Positions 29,113 through 39,296 of a DNA stretch of 64,000 bases are shown one piece after another. The translations under genes were made by a program, and so were the position numbers. Numbering within the stretch: position 1 is the stretch's first letter; every line of letters begins with the position of its first letter. The notes under the pieces are model-generated. The model did no database searches. It had not been told where the DNA came from and saw nothing but the letters and a program-made list of their open reading frames with translations. Where the stretch lies: the NCBI RefSeq assembly GCF_002086455.1, contig NZ_MVHC01000019.1:1-64000 (forward strand). The letters run 5' to 3'. The stretch is from Mycolicibacter algericus DSM 45454. Its GTDB lineage: Bacteria > Actinomycetota > Actinomycetes > Mycobacteriales > Mycobacteriaceae.

Positions 29113-30603
29113 CTATTCCTCGCGGCGGCGACGCCGGCGCCCCTCGGTCGGGGTTGCCTGCAGCCGGGCCAGCAGTTCGGCGACCGACTGCCCGCCGGTG
29201 TTCGGGGCGGCCTCGGTTCCCGGCTCAGCGCCGGTGGAATGCCGTGCCGAGCGACCCGGGGCGCTCCCGGGCGCCGACTCCGGCTGGGCATGGCTGCCGA
29301 CCGGCTCCGCCGAGTGCCGGGAGCGCGCCCGCCGACGCCCCTCCCCGTCGTGGCGGGCCCGCTCGGCGCCGTTGACCGGGCCGTCTGCCAGTGTGCCCGG
29401 CCCCGCGTGACGGCCGTGCCGCGACGGCGCTTCGGCGCTGCGTTCGGGTGCGGCCGCCACCGCGTCTTCGCCGGCATGCCGGGGTTCGGCGGCGCCGTGC
29501 CGGCCGGAGTCCGCGGCAGTGGGAGGAGTCTCCGCGGACCAGTTGCTGCCCGGCGAGCCCGGGGGCAGCCACTCGCCCTCGGCGCCAACCGGTTTCCACG
29601 CCGGTTCTGAAGCCGGTGGCGAAGCCGGCGGTCCCGCCACCCAGGGCGGCGGCGGTGGCGCGGCCGGAGGTGGCGTCGGCGGCGGGGCGGGCTCGCGACG
29701 GGACTCGGCTTCCCTGCGGGGCTCGGGCGGGACGAACGGCTGCGGGGGCTGCGCCCAACGGCCAGCGGGCTGCTGGACCTCCTCCGCGGGGTGACGCTGG
29801 ACCGCCTCCTCCGCGGCTCGACGGGCGCCGCCATCCTCCGCGGCTCGGCGCGGCGTCTCGTCGGCGGCCCGGCGATGCGAACCGCGGTAGGTCGGCTCGG
29901 CAGGCGGCGGCTGCGAGGTCTGCGACGGCTGGGGCGGCTGATATGTCTGATGCGCCGCCGGCGTGGGGATTCCACCGGTCGGGATCCCCACCTCCGGAAC
30001 GTCGATGATCGGGCTCTCGGTGGTTTGGGTGACCGGATCCTCGGGGTAGTAGGCCGCAGCGGCCGGAGTGGCGCGCGCGCCGTCGGACTCCCCACCCGAG
30101 CGGGCCCAGTCGCTGTAGGCACGAATAGTCGTGCGCGCAGAGGAATCAGTCTCCAGCGCCGGCCGGTGACTCAGGTCGGAGTCGAAGAGGATCTCCAGGT
30201 TGGTCCGCAGCGCGGCCAACTCGGCTCGCAGCGCGGCGACCTCGTCGGCGGCCTGCGCCCGCAGCTCCGAGGCCAGCTCACGGCGCAGCTGCGACTCCAC
30301 CGTCAGCTCGTATTCACGCCGCGCCGAGATCTCGCGATCCAGCTGCAGGTCGTAGACCAGCTTCAGGTCCCGGGCCCGGGCCTGGTCGACGTCGCTTTGC
30401 CGCCGGTAGATCACCGACACAAACGCCGCCGCGACCGCCGCCCACAGCGCCACGATGACCGCGAGCTTCAGCAGTTCCACCCGACTGGTGAACACCAATG
30501 CCGAACTCGACGCGATAGCGAGGATCAGCAAGGCCGTCATCAGCGTCCAGCCCGGCCTGCGACCGCCACGCCGACCCGGGGCGCGGGACAGGACCGAATT
30601 CAT
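29113..30603 (-). CDS. Membrane protein with coiled coil and long disordered Pro/Arg-rich tail (Rv3604c-like)
   Basis: About 496 residues from the ATG at 30603; an in-frame start at 30687 exists. Two transmembrane segments lie at about residues 22-40 and 46-63 (TALLILAIASSSALVF, LAVIVALWAAVAAAFV). A coiled-coil stretch with alternating Arg/Glu follows (DREISARREYELTVESQLRR, about 85-145). The last 300 residues are a low-complexity, Pro/Arg/Ala-rich, probably disordered cytoplasmic region. No catalytic motif. The position within the folate-pantothenate run is conserved in mycobacteria, but function is unknown. Confidence 0.8.
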   Translation of the reverse strand: MNSVLSRAPGRRGGRRPGWTLMTALLILAIASSSALVFTSRVELLKLAVIVALWAAVAAAFVSVIYRRQSDVDQARARDLKLVYDLQLDREISARREYELTVESQLRRELASELRAQAADEVAALRAELAALRTNLEILFDSDLSHRPALETDSSARTTIRAYSDWARSGGESDGARATPAAAAYYPEDPVTQTTESPIIDVPEVGIPTGGIPTPAAHQTYQPPQPSQTSQPPPAEPTYRGSHRRAADETPRRAAEDGGARRAAEEAVQRHPAEEVQQPAGRWAQPPQPFVPPEPRREAESRREPAPPPTPPPAAPPPPPWVAGPPASPPASEPAWKPVGAEGEWLPPGSPGSNWSAETPPTAADSGRHGAAEPRHAGEDAVAAAPERSAEAPSRHGRHAGPGTLADGPVNGAERARHDGEGRRRARSRHSAEPVGSHAQPESAPGSAPGRSARHSTGAEPGTEAAPNTGGQSVAELLARLQATPTEGRRRRRREE

Positions 30604-30746
30604 CTGCGCCGCTCCACCTCGTCGCCTCGTCCCCCTCGCCGCTGCGCGGACGGGGGCGCCCCAGCGCGTCCGCATCGTTGCCGACACGCATTGCCCGACT
30701 GTACCTGTACGAGGTCACTCCGCGTGTCGCCCTGCTCCGGCGATTC

Positions 30747-31232
30747 TCACCCCGGCTGATTTCCGGTCAGCTGCCCGGACTGTCCGGGGTCCTGCGGCGA
30801 CTTGCAGCAGTTCTGCAACCACAGCGCAGCGATGAGCAGTGCCAGTGCACTGACCGCGGCGACCACCGCGCCTCCGGTGTCCTCGGCGGCGACGTGCAGC
30901 GCGGCGCGGCGCGGCAACAGGTAGCCCAGCACACCGAGCCAGAAGCCGAGCACCAGCGCACCCATCCAGGCCGAGGCCTTGGCGACCACCACGGTGCGCG
31001 CCACCGCCAGCGGGTGCAGCCACCCGGGCCCCACGCCGATCTGGCCGTCATCGATCTTCTCCCGGACATACCGGCCCCAGGCCGCCTCGGCGATCGCGGC
31101 CACCAGCAGCGATATCCCGGTCCAGGCGGTGATCGGCGGGAACCATCGGTACAACAGCGGAACCGCCAGGTAGCTGAGCACCGCAGCGGCGACCACGCCT
31201 GCGGTGACGTCTCGTTTACGGGTCGGGCCCAT
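30747..31232 (-). CDS. Four-TM DUF3180 membrane protein (Rv3605c-like)
   Basis: A 161-residue integral membrane protein with four hydrophobic segments: AGVVAAAVLSYLAVPLLY, TAWTGISLLVAAIAEAAW, KASAWMGALVLGFWLGVLGY and AVVAAVSALALLIAALWL. The loop VAKASAWMG is the most conserved part in the family. The ATG at 31232 overlaps the folK stop as ATGA, so it is translationally coupled to the folate genes. The DUF3180 protein follows folK in many actinobacteria, but no function is known to me. Confidence 0.87.
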   Translation of the reverse strand: MGPTRKRDVTAGVVAAAVLSYLAVPLLYRWFPPITAWTGISLLVAAIAEAAWGRYVREKIDDGQIGVGPGWLHPLAVARTVVVAKASAWMGALVLGFWLGVLGYLLPRRAALHVAAEDTGGAVVAAVSALALLIAALWLQNCCKSPQDPGQSGQLTGNQPG

Positions 31233-31753
31233 CAGCGCTGCAGCACCAGGTCGGTCAGCCGCAGCGAGGTGCGGTCGGCGGGTTCCAGTTCGTCCAGCAG
31301 GCCCGCCACCGCGCACTGCCGGCCGGCCACCGTCAGCTGCGCCTCCGGCTCGACCGCCAGCCACGGAACCATGACGAACGCGCGCAGATGCGCCAGCGGG
31401 TGCGGCAGTGTCAGCCCGTCGTCGCGGGAGAACAGCTCCGCGCCCCCGGGTTGTTCGCGGCAGCTGATCACGTCGACGTCGAGGGTTCGCGGGCCCCAGC
31501 GTTCGCCACGGACCCGGTCCGCCGCCTGTTCCAGGTCCTGTGCGCGGTGCAGCCAACCGTGTTTGTCGACGGCCGGATCCTCCACGATCAGCACCGCGTT
31601 GAGGAAGCGACCCTGATCGACCCCGCCCCACGCTTCGCTCTCGTAGACCCCGGACACCTCGCGGACCGCCGTGCCGAAGCCGTCGACGGCCGACTGCAAC
31701 CTGGCCAACCGATCACCCAGGTTGGATCCGATGGAAAGCACCGCTTCAGTCAT
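31232..31753 (-). CDS. folK: 6-hydroxymethyl-7,8-dihydropterin pyrophosphokinase FolK
   Basis: Transfers pyrophosphate from ATP to hydroxymethyl-dihydropterin. The product is 173 residues. The N-terminal SIGSNLGDRLARLQ and the central signature RWGPRTLDVDVI with the downstream LPHPLAHLRAFVMVP are typical. ATG 31753 has AGGAGGAG about ten bases upstream, 21 bp after the folB stop. It is part of folE-folP-folB-folK, all in a row on the minus strand. Confidence 0.97.
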   Translation of the reverse strand: MTEAVLSIGSNLGDRLARLQSAVDGFGTAVREVSGVYESEAWGGVDQGRFLNAVLIVEDPAVDKHGWLHRAQDLEQAADRVRGERWGPRTLDVDVISCREQPGGAELFSRDDGLTLPHPLAHLRAFVMVPWLAVEPEAQLTVAGRQCAVAGLLDELEPADRTSLRLTDLVLQR

Positions 31754-31774
31754 CGGCGCCGCTCCTCCTCACAC

Positions 31775-32164
31775 TCATGCCGGGACCACCGTCCCGCGCC
31801 GGTCGCGTCGTGATCGCCGCGCCACCACCGCGACGTCGGCAAAGGTCAGCGGGATCGGGGCGTGCGGCTTGTGCAGCGTTACCTCCACCGCCTGCACCCG
31901 CGCATCGGCCATGACCTCGTCGGCTATCTCGGCGGCCACGGTCTCGATGAGGTCGCGGGCCGGCCCGGCGATGATCTCGGCGGCGCGCTGCGCCAGTACC
32001 CCGTAGTCGTAGGTGTCGGCCAGCGCGTCGCTGGCGGCCGCGACCGACAGGTCCATCCACACCGTGATGTCAACGATGAAGTCCTGGCCGTCGGCCCGCT
32101 CGTGGGCGAATACGCCGTGGTTGCCGCGAACCTTCAGCCCGCGCAATTCGATCCGGTCAGTCAT
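31775..32164 (-). CDS. folB: Dihydroneopterin aldolase FolB
   Basis: Converts 7,8-dihydroneopterin to hydroxymethyl-dihydropterin and glycolaldehyde, as a homo-octamer. The product is 129 residues. The conserved core reads [20 protein letters not shown], then [14 protein letters not shown], and ends with [22 protein letters not shown] 32164 overlaps the folP stop by 8 bp. It sits in the standard folP-folB-folK order. Confidence 0.97.
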   Translation of the reverse strand: MTDRIELRGLKVRGNHGVFAHERADGQDFIVDITVWMDLSVAAASDALADTYDYGVLAQRAAEIIAGPARDLIETVAAEIADEVMADARVQAVEVTLHKPHAPIPLTFADVAVVARRSRRDRRGTVVPA

Positions 32165-33005
32165 CGCTCGTGCCTCCTTGCGACCCGGCTGCGGTCCAGG
32201 CGTCGACGACCCTGAGCGCGTCGACCGAGGCCCGCACGTCGTGCACCCGCACGCCCCAGGCGCCGTGCAGGCCGGCGAGCGCGGAGATGACCGCGGTGGC
32301 GGTCTCCCGCTCGTCGGGCGGCCGCGGCGCACCGTCGGCTCCAGCCAGCAGCGTACCGAGAAACCGTTTGCGCGACGCTCCGACGAGCACCGGTATGCCG
32401 ATGCCGACCAGCTCTGGCAGCGCCTTCAACAGGGTCCAATTGTGTTGCGCCGTTTTGGCGAATCCCAGCCCGGGGTCGATGATCAACTTCGTCGGGTCCA
32501 CACCGCCGGCGACCGCGGCGTCGACCGAGGCGAGCAGGTCGGCACGCACCTCGGCGACGACGTCACGGTAGCCCGGAACGCGATGCGGATGCCCGGGATC
32601 GACCGGGCGCCAGTGCATCAGCACCCAGCCGGCACCCGAGGCGGCCAGCAGCGGCGCCATCGCCGGATCGGCCCGCCCTCCGGAGACGTCGTTGACGATC
32701 TCGGCTCCGCAGTCCAGCGCGGCCCGGGCGACGGCTGCGTTCATCGTGTCGATACTGACGGTAATACCCTGGGCTGCAAGTTCTCTCACAACGGGAACGA
32801 CCCGTTGCGCTTCTGCCCGCGGATCGGCACGCACCGCGCCGGGCCGGGTCGATTCACCCCCGACGTCGATGATCGCAGCCCCCTCAGCCACCAGTTCCAG
32901 ACCGTGCGCCACGGCACGGTCGGCGTTCAGGTAGCGCCCGCCATCGGAGAACGAGTCGGCGGTGACGTTGACCACCCCGACGACCTGGGCGCATGTCGGG
33001 TTCAC
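32157..33005 (-). CDS. folP: Dihydropteroate synthase FolP
   Basis: Condenses para-aminobenzoate with the pterin pyrophosphate; target of sulfonamides and para-aminosalicylate activation. The product is 282 residues from GTG 33005, which overlaps the folE stop as GTGA; the frame remains open to 33125, but that part is antisense-like and non-family. Signature 1: [13 protein letters not shown]. Signature 2: [13 protein letters not shown]. Later motifs: [30 protein letters not shown], and GASRKRFLG, which binds the pterin and phosphate. Confidence 0.97.
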   Translation of the reverse strand: MNPTCAQVVGVVNVTADSFSDGGRYLNADRAVAHGLELVAEGAAIIDVGGESTRPGAVRADPRAEAQRVVPVVRELAAQGITVSIDTMNAAVARAALDCGAEIVNDVSGGRADPAMAPLLAASGAGWVLMHWRPVDPGHPHRVPGYRDVVAEVRADLLASVDAAVAGGVDPTKLIIDPGLGFAKTAQHNWTLLKALPELVGIGIPVLVGASRKRFLGTLLAGADGAPRPPDERETATAVISALAGLHGAWGVRVHDVRASVDALRVVDAWTAAGSQGGTSDD

Positions 33006-33580
33006 TTGCGCCGGATGAGTTCCAGGGCTTCGGCGCGCGACGCGCTGTCGGACTTGAACTGGCCGCGCACCGCCGACGTCGTGGTGATCGCACCGGGCTT
33101 GCGCACCCCCCGCATCGCCATGCACAAGTGCTCGGCCTCGACCACCACGATGACCCCGCGCGGGTTCAGTTTGCGCATCAGGGCGTCGGCGACCTGCCCG
33201 GTCAACCGCTCCTGCACCTGCGGCCGCTTGGCGTAGAGGTCCACCACCCGCGCCAGCTTGGACAAACCGGTGATCCGGCCGTCGTCGCCGGGGATGTAGC
33301 CGACATGAGCGACGCCGTGAAAGGAGACCAGGTGGTGCTCGCAGGTCGAGTACAGCGGGATCTCCTTGACCAGCACCATTTCATCGTGCTGTTCGTCGAA
33401 GGTGGTCTCCAGCACCGTGTCCGGGTCGGTGTAGAGCCCGGCGAACATCTCCTGGTACGCCCTGGCCACCCGCGCCGGGGTGTCGACCAGACCCGCCCGG
33501 TCCGGATCTTCGCCGACCGCGTACAGCAGTTCGCGCACCGCGGCTTCGGCGCGCGCTTGATCGAAACCTGTTGAGGTCAT
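33002..33580 (-). CDS. folE: GTP cyclohydrolase I FolE
   Basis: Opens GTP to dihydroneopterin triphosphate, the first step of folate synthesis. The product is 192 residues. Zinc ligands lie in [13 protein letters not shown] (Cys, His) and [12 protein letters not shown] (Cys). The substrate-binding [20 protein letters not shown] is conserved, and the protein ends with the family-typical [16 protein letters not shown] at 33580; the open frame extending to 34027 is shadow of ftsH. The gene lies 16 bp downstream of ftsH. Confidence 0.97.
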   Translation of the reverse strand: MTSTGFDQARAEAAVRELLYAVGEDPDRAGLVDTPARVARAYQEMFAGLYTDPDTVLETTFDEQHDEMVLVKEIPLYSTCEHHLVSFHGVAHVGYIPGDDGRITGLSKLARVVDLYAKRPQVQERLTGQVADALMRKLNPRGVIVVVEAEHLCMAMRGVRKPGAITTTSAVRGQFKSDSASRAEALELIRRK

Positions 33581-33596
33581 CGCCGATCCCACTCTC

Positions 33597-35966
33597 TCAG
33601 TCGCCGGACGGCGGTTCGGACCTGTTCTTCTCAGTGCCGCGCTGGTGGCCGTCGCCCTCGCCGGGCGGCGCCGCCGGCGCCGGCGGGGGTGCGGGGTAGG
33701 GCTGATACGGCGGGTAGGGCTGCGCCGGCGGGTAACCCTGCTGCGGCCACTGCTGCGGCGGGTACCAGTAGCCGGAGTGCGGCTGCGGCTGCGGCTGCTG
33801 CTGCTGGGGAGGCGGCGGCCAGCCCGGCGCATGCCAGCCCGCGGGGGCACCATAGTCCGGCTGGGTTCCCGCTCCGGCGTCACCGGCGGGCACGCCGTTG
33901 CTGCCGTTGGTACCGGATTCGCCCGCCCGGGCCGCCGCCTCGCGCGTCGCCTGGGCGATGGCGGCCTTGAACGCCGGCTCGGGCCGGGGCTGCGGCCACG
34001 GTTCACCACGCTCGATGGCCAGCTCACCGGGAGTCTTGATCGGCGGCTTGTCGGACGGGACCCGGCCGCCGAAGTCGTCGAACATGGTCAGCCGTGGTCG
34101 CTTGGCCACGTCACCGAAGATCTTCTCCAGATCGGCGCGGTGCAGCGTCTCCTTCTCCAGCAGTTCGCCTGCCAGCGTGTCGAGCACGTCGCGGTATTCG
34201 GTGAGGATCTCCCAGGCCTCGGTGTGGGCCGCCTCGATGAGCTTGCGCACTTCGTCGTCGATGTCGCGGGCCACCTCGTGGGAATAGTCCGGTTGAGTCC
34301 CCATGGTGCGCCCCACGAACGGGTCACCGTGTTCGCTGCCGTAGCGCACCGCGCCGAGCTTGGCGCTCATGCCGTACTCGGTGACCATCGCCCGGGCGAC
34401 CTGGGTGGCCTTTTCGATGTCGGAGACCGCGCCGGTGGTCGGCTCGCGGAACACCAGTTCCTCGGCGGCACGCCCACCCATCGCGAACACCAACTGGGCG
34501 ATCATCTCCGAGCGGGTGCGCAGTCCCTTGTCCTCTTCGGGCACCGCCACCGCATGCCCGCCGGTGCGGCCGCGGGCCAGGATGGTGACCTTGTAGACGG
34601 GGTCGATGTCCGGCATCGCCCACGCCGCCAAGGTGTGTCCGCCCTCGTGGTAGGCGGTGATCTTCTTCTCGTGTTCGCTGATGATCCGGCTCTTGCGCCG
34701 CGGGCCGCCGATCACCCGGTCGACGGCCTCCTCCAGCGCCGCGCCGGTGATGACGGTGCCGTTCTCCCGTGCGGTCAGCAACGCCGCCTCGTTGATCACG
34801 TTGGCCAGATCGGCGCCGGACATGCCGACGGTGCGCTTGGCCAGCCCGTCCAGATCGGCGTCCGGCCCGATCGGCTTGCCCGCCGAATGCACCCGCAGCA
34901 CCGCGCGCCGGCCGGCGATGTCGGGGTTGGTCACCGGGATCTGGCGGTCGAACCGGCCGGGCCGCAGCAACGCAGGGTCGAGGATGTCGGGCCGGTTGGT
35001 CGCTGCGATCAAGATGACGCCGGCCCGCTCACCGAACCCGTCCATCTCCACCAGCAACTGGTTGAGGGTCTGTTCGCGCTCGTCGTGCCCGCCGCCCATG
35101 CCGGCGCCCCGCTGCCGCCCGACCGCGTCGATCTCGTCGACGAACACGATGCAGGGGCTGTTCTGTTTGGCCTGCTCGAACAGGTCGCGCACCCGGGAGG
35201 CACCCACACCGACGAACATCTCCACGAAATCCGAGCCGGAGATGGTGAAGAAGGGCACACCGGCCTCGCCGGCCACCGCCCGGGCCAGCAGCGTCTTGCC
35301 GGTGCCGGGCGGGCCGTAGAGCAGCACACCCTTGGGGATCTTGGCGCCCAGCGCCTGATACCGGCCCGGGTTCTGCAGGAAGTCCTTGATCTCGTAGAGC
35401 TCCTCGACCGCCTCGTCGACGCCGGCGACGTCGGCGAAGGTGGTCTTGGGCATGTCCTTACCCAGCTGTTTGGCCCGCGACTTGCCGAAGCCGAAGCCCA
35501 TCCGGGCACCGCCCTGCATGCGGGAGAACATCACGAACAGGCCGATCAGCAACAACATCGGCAGCATGTAGATCAGCAGCGTGCCCAGCATGCTGCCCTG
35601 GTTGACGACGGTGTTGATCTCCGCCTTCTGCTTGGTCAGCGCGGTGTAGAGCGGAACCGCGTACCCGGTCGGGTACTTCGCTATCAGCTTGTCGACCTGC
35701 TCGGACTTGCCCGATCTGGCGGCCTTGTCGTCCTTGTCGGAGAGCTCGACGCTGGTGAGCGGGTTCTTCAGCACCAGCCGCAACTGTTGCTCGCGGTCGT
35801 CGAGCTGGGCGCTCTTGACGTTTCCGCTGTGGATCTGGGCCACCGCGACCGAGGTGTCGACCGGTTTGTATCCGCGGGTGTCGTCACTGAAATAGAAGAA
35901 CGACCAACCGAGCAACAGCACCACGGCGATCGCGGTGACGGTGCGGATCACGTTTTTGCGATTCAT
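33597..35966 (-). CDS. ftsH: Membrane-bound ATP-dependent zinc metalloprotease FtsH
   Basis: AAA+ protease of the inner membrane that degrades misfolded membrane and regulatory proteins. The product is 789 residues. TM1 (about 7-27) and TM2 (about 125-145, [20 protein letters not shown]) flank a periplasmic domain. Walker A is [14 protein letters not shown] near residue 215, and Walker B is [12 protein letters not shown]. The zinc site [12 protein letters not shown] follows near residue 440. The last 150 residues are disordered, with a run of Pro/Gln/Tyr repeats (such as [19 protein letters not shown]) before a charged end. Divergent from ephA with only 148 bp between starts. Confidence 0.98.
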   Translation of the reverse strand: MNRKNVIRTVTAIAVVLLLGWSFFYFSDDTRGYKPVDTSVAVAQIHSGNVKSAQLDDREQQLRLVLKNPLTSVELSDKDDKAARSGKSEQVDKLIAKYPTGYAVPLYTALTKQKAEINTVVNQGSMLGTLLIYMLPMLLLIGLFVMFSRMQGGARMGFGFGKSRAKQLGKDMPKTTFADVAGVDEAVEELYEIKDFLQNPGRYQALGAKIPKGVLLYGPPGTGKTLLARAVAGEAGVPFFTISGSDFVEMFVGVGASRVRDLFEQAKQNSPCIVFVDEIDAVGRQRGAGMGGGHDEREQTLNQLLVEMDGFGERAGVILIAATNRPDILDPALLRPGRFDRQIPVTNPDIAGRRAVLRVHSAGKPIGPDADLDGLAKRTVGMSGADLANVINEAALLTARENGTVITGAALEEAVDRVIGGPRRKSRIISEHEKKITAYHEGGHTLAAWAMPDIDPVYKVTILARGRTGGHAVAVPEEDKGLRTRSEMIAQLVFAMGGRAAEELVFREPTTGAVSDIEKATQVARAMVTEYGMSAKLGAVRYGSEHGDPFVGRTMGTQPDYSHEVARDIDDEVRKLIEAAHTEAWEILTEYRDVLDTLAGELLEKETLHRADLEKIFGDVAKRPRLTMFDDFGGRVPSDKPPIKTPGELAIERGEPWPQPRPEPAFKAAIAQATREAAARAGESGTNGSNGVPAGDAGAGTQPDYGAPAGWHAPGWPPPPQQQQPQPQPHSGYWYPPQQWPQQGYPPAQPYPPYQPYPAPPPAPAAPPGEGDGHQRGTEKNRSEPPSGD

Positions 35967-36114
35967 CAGACATCGGCCGAACTCGGCCCAAATCCTTCCA
36001 GTACATGCAGCTGGGCATGTTCAGGCTACCGCCCCGGTCGTCCGGCATGGGTTGGAGCTGGCCGGACCCGGCAATCCCTTCTCCGCCCGGGACCGGTTGT
36101 GCTTTGGTGGGACG

Positions 36115-37089
36115 GTGGCCAACCAAACCGAACGTCTCGTCGACACCAACGGCGTGACCCTGCGGGTCACCGAAGCGGGCGAATCCGGCGCCCCGGTGGT
36201 GTTGCTGGCACACGGCTTCCCGGAACTGGCCTACTCGTGGCGACATCAGATTCCCGCGCTGGCCGACGCGGGCTTTCATGTGCTGGCCCCCGATCAGCGC
36301 GGCTACGGCGGTTCGTCGCGGCCGGAGGAGATCGCGGCCTACGACATCGCGGCGCTCACCGGCGACCTGGTCGGTCTGCTCGACGACGTCGGGGCCACCC
36401 GTGCGGTCTGGATCGGCCACGACTGGGGTGCGCCGGTGGTCTGGAGTGCCGCGCAACTGCACCCCGAGCGGGTGGTCGCTGTGGCGGGGCTCAGCGTGCC
36501 GCCGGTACCCCGCCCGCAGGCCCCGCCCACCGAGGCGTTCCGCAAGATCTTCGGCGAGAACTTCTTCTACATGCTCTATTTCCAGCAGCCCGGTGTCGCC
36601 GACGCCGAACTGGGCTCCGACCCGGCTCGCACCATGCGCCGGATGATGGGCAGCCTGAGCCCGGGCGATCATGACTCGGCGATCCGGATGACCGCTCCCG
36701 GCCCGGCGGGTTTCATCGAACGGCTGGCCGAACCGGCCGCACGGCCGGACTGGATCAGCGCCGACGAACTGGACCACTACATCGCCGAGTTCACCCGTAC
36801 CGGTTTCACCGGCGGGCTGAACTGGTATCGCAATCTCGACCGCAACTGGGAGATCATGGCCAATCCACCTGCTGCCACCATCGACGTTCCAGCACTGTTC
36901 ATCGCCGGGTCCGCTGATCCGGTGCTGAGCTTCACCCGCCGGGATCGGGCCAGTGAACTGGTCACCGGGCCCTACCGCGAGGTGATGATCGACGGCGCCG
37001 GTCACTGGCTGCAGCAGGAGCGGCCCGACGAGGTCAACGCCGCGCTGCTCGAGTTTCTGGCGGGCCTGCCGGCCGGAGCCGTGTCGTGA
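36115..37089 (+). CDS. ephA: Epoxide hydrolase EphA
   Basis: Alpha/beta-hydrolase opening epoxides to diols; 324 residues, close to M. tuberculosis EphA. The oxyanion motif is AHGFPELAYSW, the nucleophile aspartate D103 is in IGHDWGAPVVW, the charge-relay aspartate is in AGSADPVLSF, and the histidine in DGAGHWLQQERP. Lid tyrosines in FYMLYFQQPG and LNWYRNLDRNWE are conserved. GTG 36115 was chosen from the homologous N-terminus TERLVDTNGV; the frame is open from 35935. The stop overlaps the next ATG (ATGA), so it is coupled to the LLM monooxygenase. Confidence 0.95.
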   Translation: MANQTERLVDTNGVTLRVTEAGESGAPVVLLAHGFPELAYSWRHQIPALADAGFHVLAPDQRGYGGSSRPEEIAAYDIAALTGDLVGLLDDVGATRAVWIGHDWGAPVVWSAAQLHPERVVAVAGLSVPPVPRPQAPPTEAFRKIFGENFFYMLYFQQPGVADAELGSDPARTMRRMMGSLSPGDHDSAIRMTAPGPAGFIERLAEPAARPDWISADELDHYIAEFTRTGFTGGLNWYRNLDRNWEIMANPPAATIDVPALFIAGSADPVLSFTRRDRASELVTGPYREVMIDGAGHWLQQERPDEVNAALLEFLAGLPAGAVS

Positions 37090-38273
37090 TGGCCGCGCCG
37101 CTGCGCTTCGGGGTTTTCATCACCCCGTTTCACGCGCTGGGCCAGTCGCCGACGGTCGCACTGGAATACGACCTTGAACGGGTGGTCGCGCTGGACCGGC
37201 TGGGGTTCGACGAGGCCTGGTTCGGCGAGCACCACTCGGGTGGCTACGAGCTGATCGCCTGCCCGGAGGTGTTCATCGCCGCGGCCGCCGAACGCACCAA
37301 GCACATCCGGCTGGGCACCGGCGTGGTCTCGCTGCCCTATCACCACCCGCTGATGGTCGCCGACCGCTGGGTACTGCTGGACCACCTGACCCGGGGCCGG
37401 GTGATGTTCGGCACCGGACCGGGCGCGCTGCCCACCGACGCACACATGATGGGCATCGATCCCGTCGAGCAGCGCCGGATGATGCAGGAGTCACTGGAGG
37501 CGATCCTTGCGCTGTTCCGCGCCGAGCCCGGCGAGTTGGTCACCCGCCATTCGGACTGGTTCACGCTGCGTGACGCCGCGTTGCACATCCGGCCCTACAC
37601 CTGGCCGTATCCGGAGGTCTCGACCGCGGCGATGATCTCGCCGTCCGGACCGCGACTGGCCGGCGCACTGGGCACCTCACTGCTGTCGCTGTCGATGTCG
37701 GTGCCGGGCGGCTTCGCCGCGCTCGAGAGCGCTTGGCAGGTGGTTTGCGACCAGGCCGTCAAGGCCGGCCGCGACGAGCCGGACCGTGCCGGCTGGCGGG
37801 TGTTGAGCATCATGCACATCGCCGACACCCGCGAACAGGCGGTGGCCGACTGCACTTACGGCCTGCAGGATTTCGCGAACTATTTCGGCGCGGCCGGGTT
37901 CGTTCCGCTGGCCAGCGAGGTCGAGGGCTCGCCGCAGACCCCGACCGAGTTCGTCGAGGCCTATGCGGCGGCGGGCAGCTGCTGCATCGGCACCCCCGAC
38001 GATGCCATCGAGCACATCACCGACCTGCTGGAGCGCTCCGGCGGGTTCGGCACCCTGCTGTTCCTGGGACACGACTGGGCCTCGCCGGAGGCGACCTACC
38101 ACAGTTATGAGCTGTTGGCCCGCAAGGTGATTCCCCACTTCAAGGGCCAACTCGCCGCGCCTCGGGCGTCACACGAGTGGGCCAAGGGCATGCGTGACAC
38201 GTTGTTCGGCCGGGCCGGCGAGGCGATCAAGAACGCCGTGGTGGAGCACGCCGCCGAGTCCGGACCGCGGTGA
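37089..38273 (+). CDS. Luciferase-like FMN-dependent monooxygenase (Rv3618-like)
   Basis: A 394-residue bacterial-luciferase-like (LLM) flavin enzyme. Family stretches are LGFDEAWFGEHHSGGYELI, RIRLGTGVV-like (KHIRLGTGVVSLPYHHP), LDHLTRGRVMFGTGPGALP and the C-terminal GGFGTLLFLGHDWA. FMN rather than F420 is likely from the EHHSGG motif. Substrate unknown; monoterpene or alkane monooxygenases are related. ATG 37089 overlaps the ephA stop and its own stop overlaps the next ATG, making ephA, this gene and the dehydrogenase one coupled unit. A monooxygenase-epoxide hydrolase-dehydrogenase route from an alkene or terpene is a reasonable inference. Confidence 0.9.
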   Translation: MAAPLRFGVFITPFHALGQSPTVALEYDLERVVALDRLGFDEAWFGEHHSGGYELIACPEVFIAAAAERTKHIRLGTGVVSLPYHHPLMVADRWVLLDHLTRGRVMFGTGPGALPTDAHMMGIDPVEQRRMMQESLEAILALFRAEPGELVTRHSDWFTLRDAALHIRPYTWPYPEVSTAAMISPSGPRLAGALGTSLLSLSMSVPGGFAALESAWQVVCDQAVKAGRDEPDRAGWRVLSIMHIADTREQAVADCTYGLQDFANYFGAAGFVPLASEVEGSPQTPTEFVEAYAAAGSCCIGTPDDAIEHITDLLERSGGFGTLLFLGHDWASPEATYHSYELLARKVIPHFKGQLAAPRASHEWAKGMRDTLFGRAGEAIKNAVVEHAAESGPR

Positions 38274-39289
38274 TGCGCGCCGCGGTGCTGCGCGACGGGC
38301 GGATGGTCTACCGCGACGACGTGCCGGAGCCGACGCCGGGCCAGGGTCAGGTGCTGGTCGAGGTGTTGGCCTGCGGCATCTGCGGATCCGACCTGCACTT
38401 CGCCGCGCACGGCGAGCAGGTCCTGGCCGCGACCCAGGCCATGTCCGGCACCCCGGCCGCCGAGACCGCCGTCGACCTGGGCGCCGACATCTTCATGGGC
38501 CACGAATTCAGCGCTCGGGTACTGCAGGCCGGTCCCGACACCGACACCTTTCCCGCCGGCACGCCCGTCACGTCGATTCCGGTTCTGCTGGCCGCCAAGG
38601 GTATTGAACCGATCGTCTACTCCAACGCCACGGTGGGCGGTTATGCCGAGAAGATGTTGTTGTCGGCCCCGCTGCTGGTGCCCATCCCGAACGGGCTGGA
38701 CCCCCGGCACGCCGCGCTGACCGAGCCGATGGCGGTGGGACTGCATGCGGTCAACAAGTCCGGCATCACGCCCGGCGATACGGCGCTGGTGCTGGGCTGC
38801 GGCCCGATCGGGATTGCGATCGTCGCCGCACTGCGAACCCACGGCGTGGAACACATTGTGGCAGCGGACTATTCACACGCCCGGCGCGACCTCGCGACGG
38901 CGATGGGCGCGCATCGGTCACTCGACCCGGCCGATGGTTCTCCGTTCGACACGGTCACGCCGAAGGTGGTCTTCGAAGCGATCGGCGTGCCCGGCATCAT
39001 CGACGACGTGCTGCGGCGCGCGCCGGTCGGGGCCCGGCTGGTGGTCGCGGGAGTGTGCATGCAGCCCGACACCGTGCACCCGTTCTTCGGTGTCGCCAAG
39101 GAGATCAACGTGCAGTTCGTGTTGGCCTACGAGCCCGCGGAGTTCGCCGCGTCGCTACAGGCGATCGCCGAGGGCCGGATCGACGTGGCACCGCTGATCA
39201 CCGGCGAGGTCGGACTCGACGCCGTGGGGACGGCATTCGACGATCTGGCCGACCCGGACCGGCACTGCAAGATCCTGGTCACACCCTGA
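38273..39289 (+). CDS. Zinc-dependent alcohol/polyol dehydrogenase (MDR family)
   Basis: A 338-residue medium-chain dehydrogenase. Catalytic zinc ligands: Cys in ACGICGSDLHF and His-Glu in FMGHEFSARV. The four-cysteine structural zinc loop of typical ADHs is not present, and the segment between (about residues 45-75) is replaced by an Ala/Thr-rich insertion. The Rossmann motif is VLGCGPIGIAIVAAL near residue 180, and ADYSHARRD suggests NAD preference. ATG 38273 overlaps the preceding stop. I do not recall a homologue at this position in M. tuberculosis, where Esx and PE/PPE genes follow. Confidence 0.87.
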   Translation: MRAAVLRDGRMVYRDDVPEPTPGQGQVLVEVLACGICGSDLHFAAHGEQVLAATQAMSGTPAAETAVDLGADIFMGHEFSARVLQAGPDTDTFPAGTPVTSIPVLLAAKGIEPIVYSNATVGGYAEKMLLSAPLLVPIPNGLDPRHAALTEPMAVGLHAVNKSGITPGDTALVLGCGPIGIAIVAALRTHGVEHIVAADYSHARRDLATAMGAHRSLDPADGSPFDTVTPKVVFEAIGVPGIIDDVLRRAPVGARLVVAGVCMQPDTVHPFFGVAKEINVQFVLAYEPAEFAASLQAIAEGRIDVAPLITGEVGLDAVGTAFDDLADPDRHCKILVTP

Positions 39290-39296
39290 AGCAGGC

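Noticed and set aside
33645..36674. A 1009-codon open frame on the plus strand opposite ftsH
   Set aside because: It is antisense to the clearly conserved ftsH and has the Arg/His/Gly/Gln-rich composition typical of GC-rich shadow frames; no domain is recognisable.
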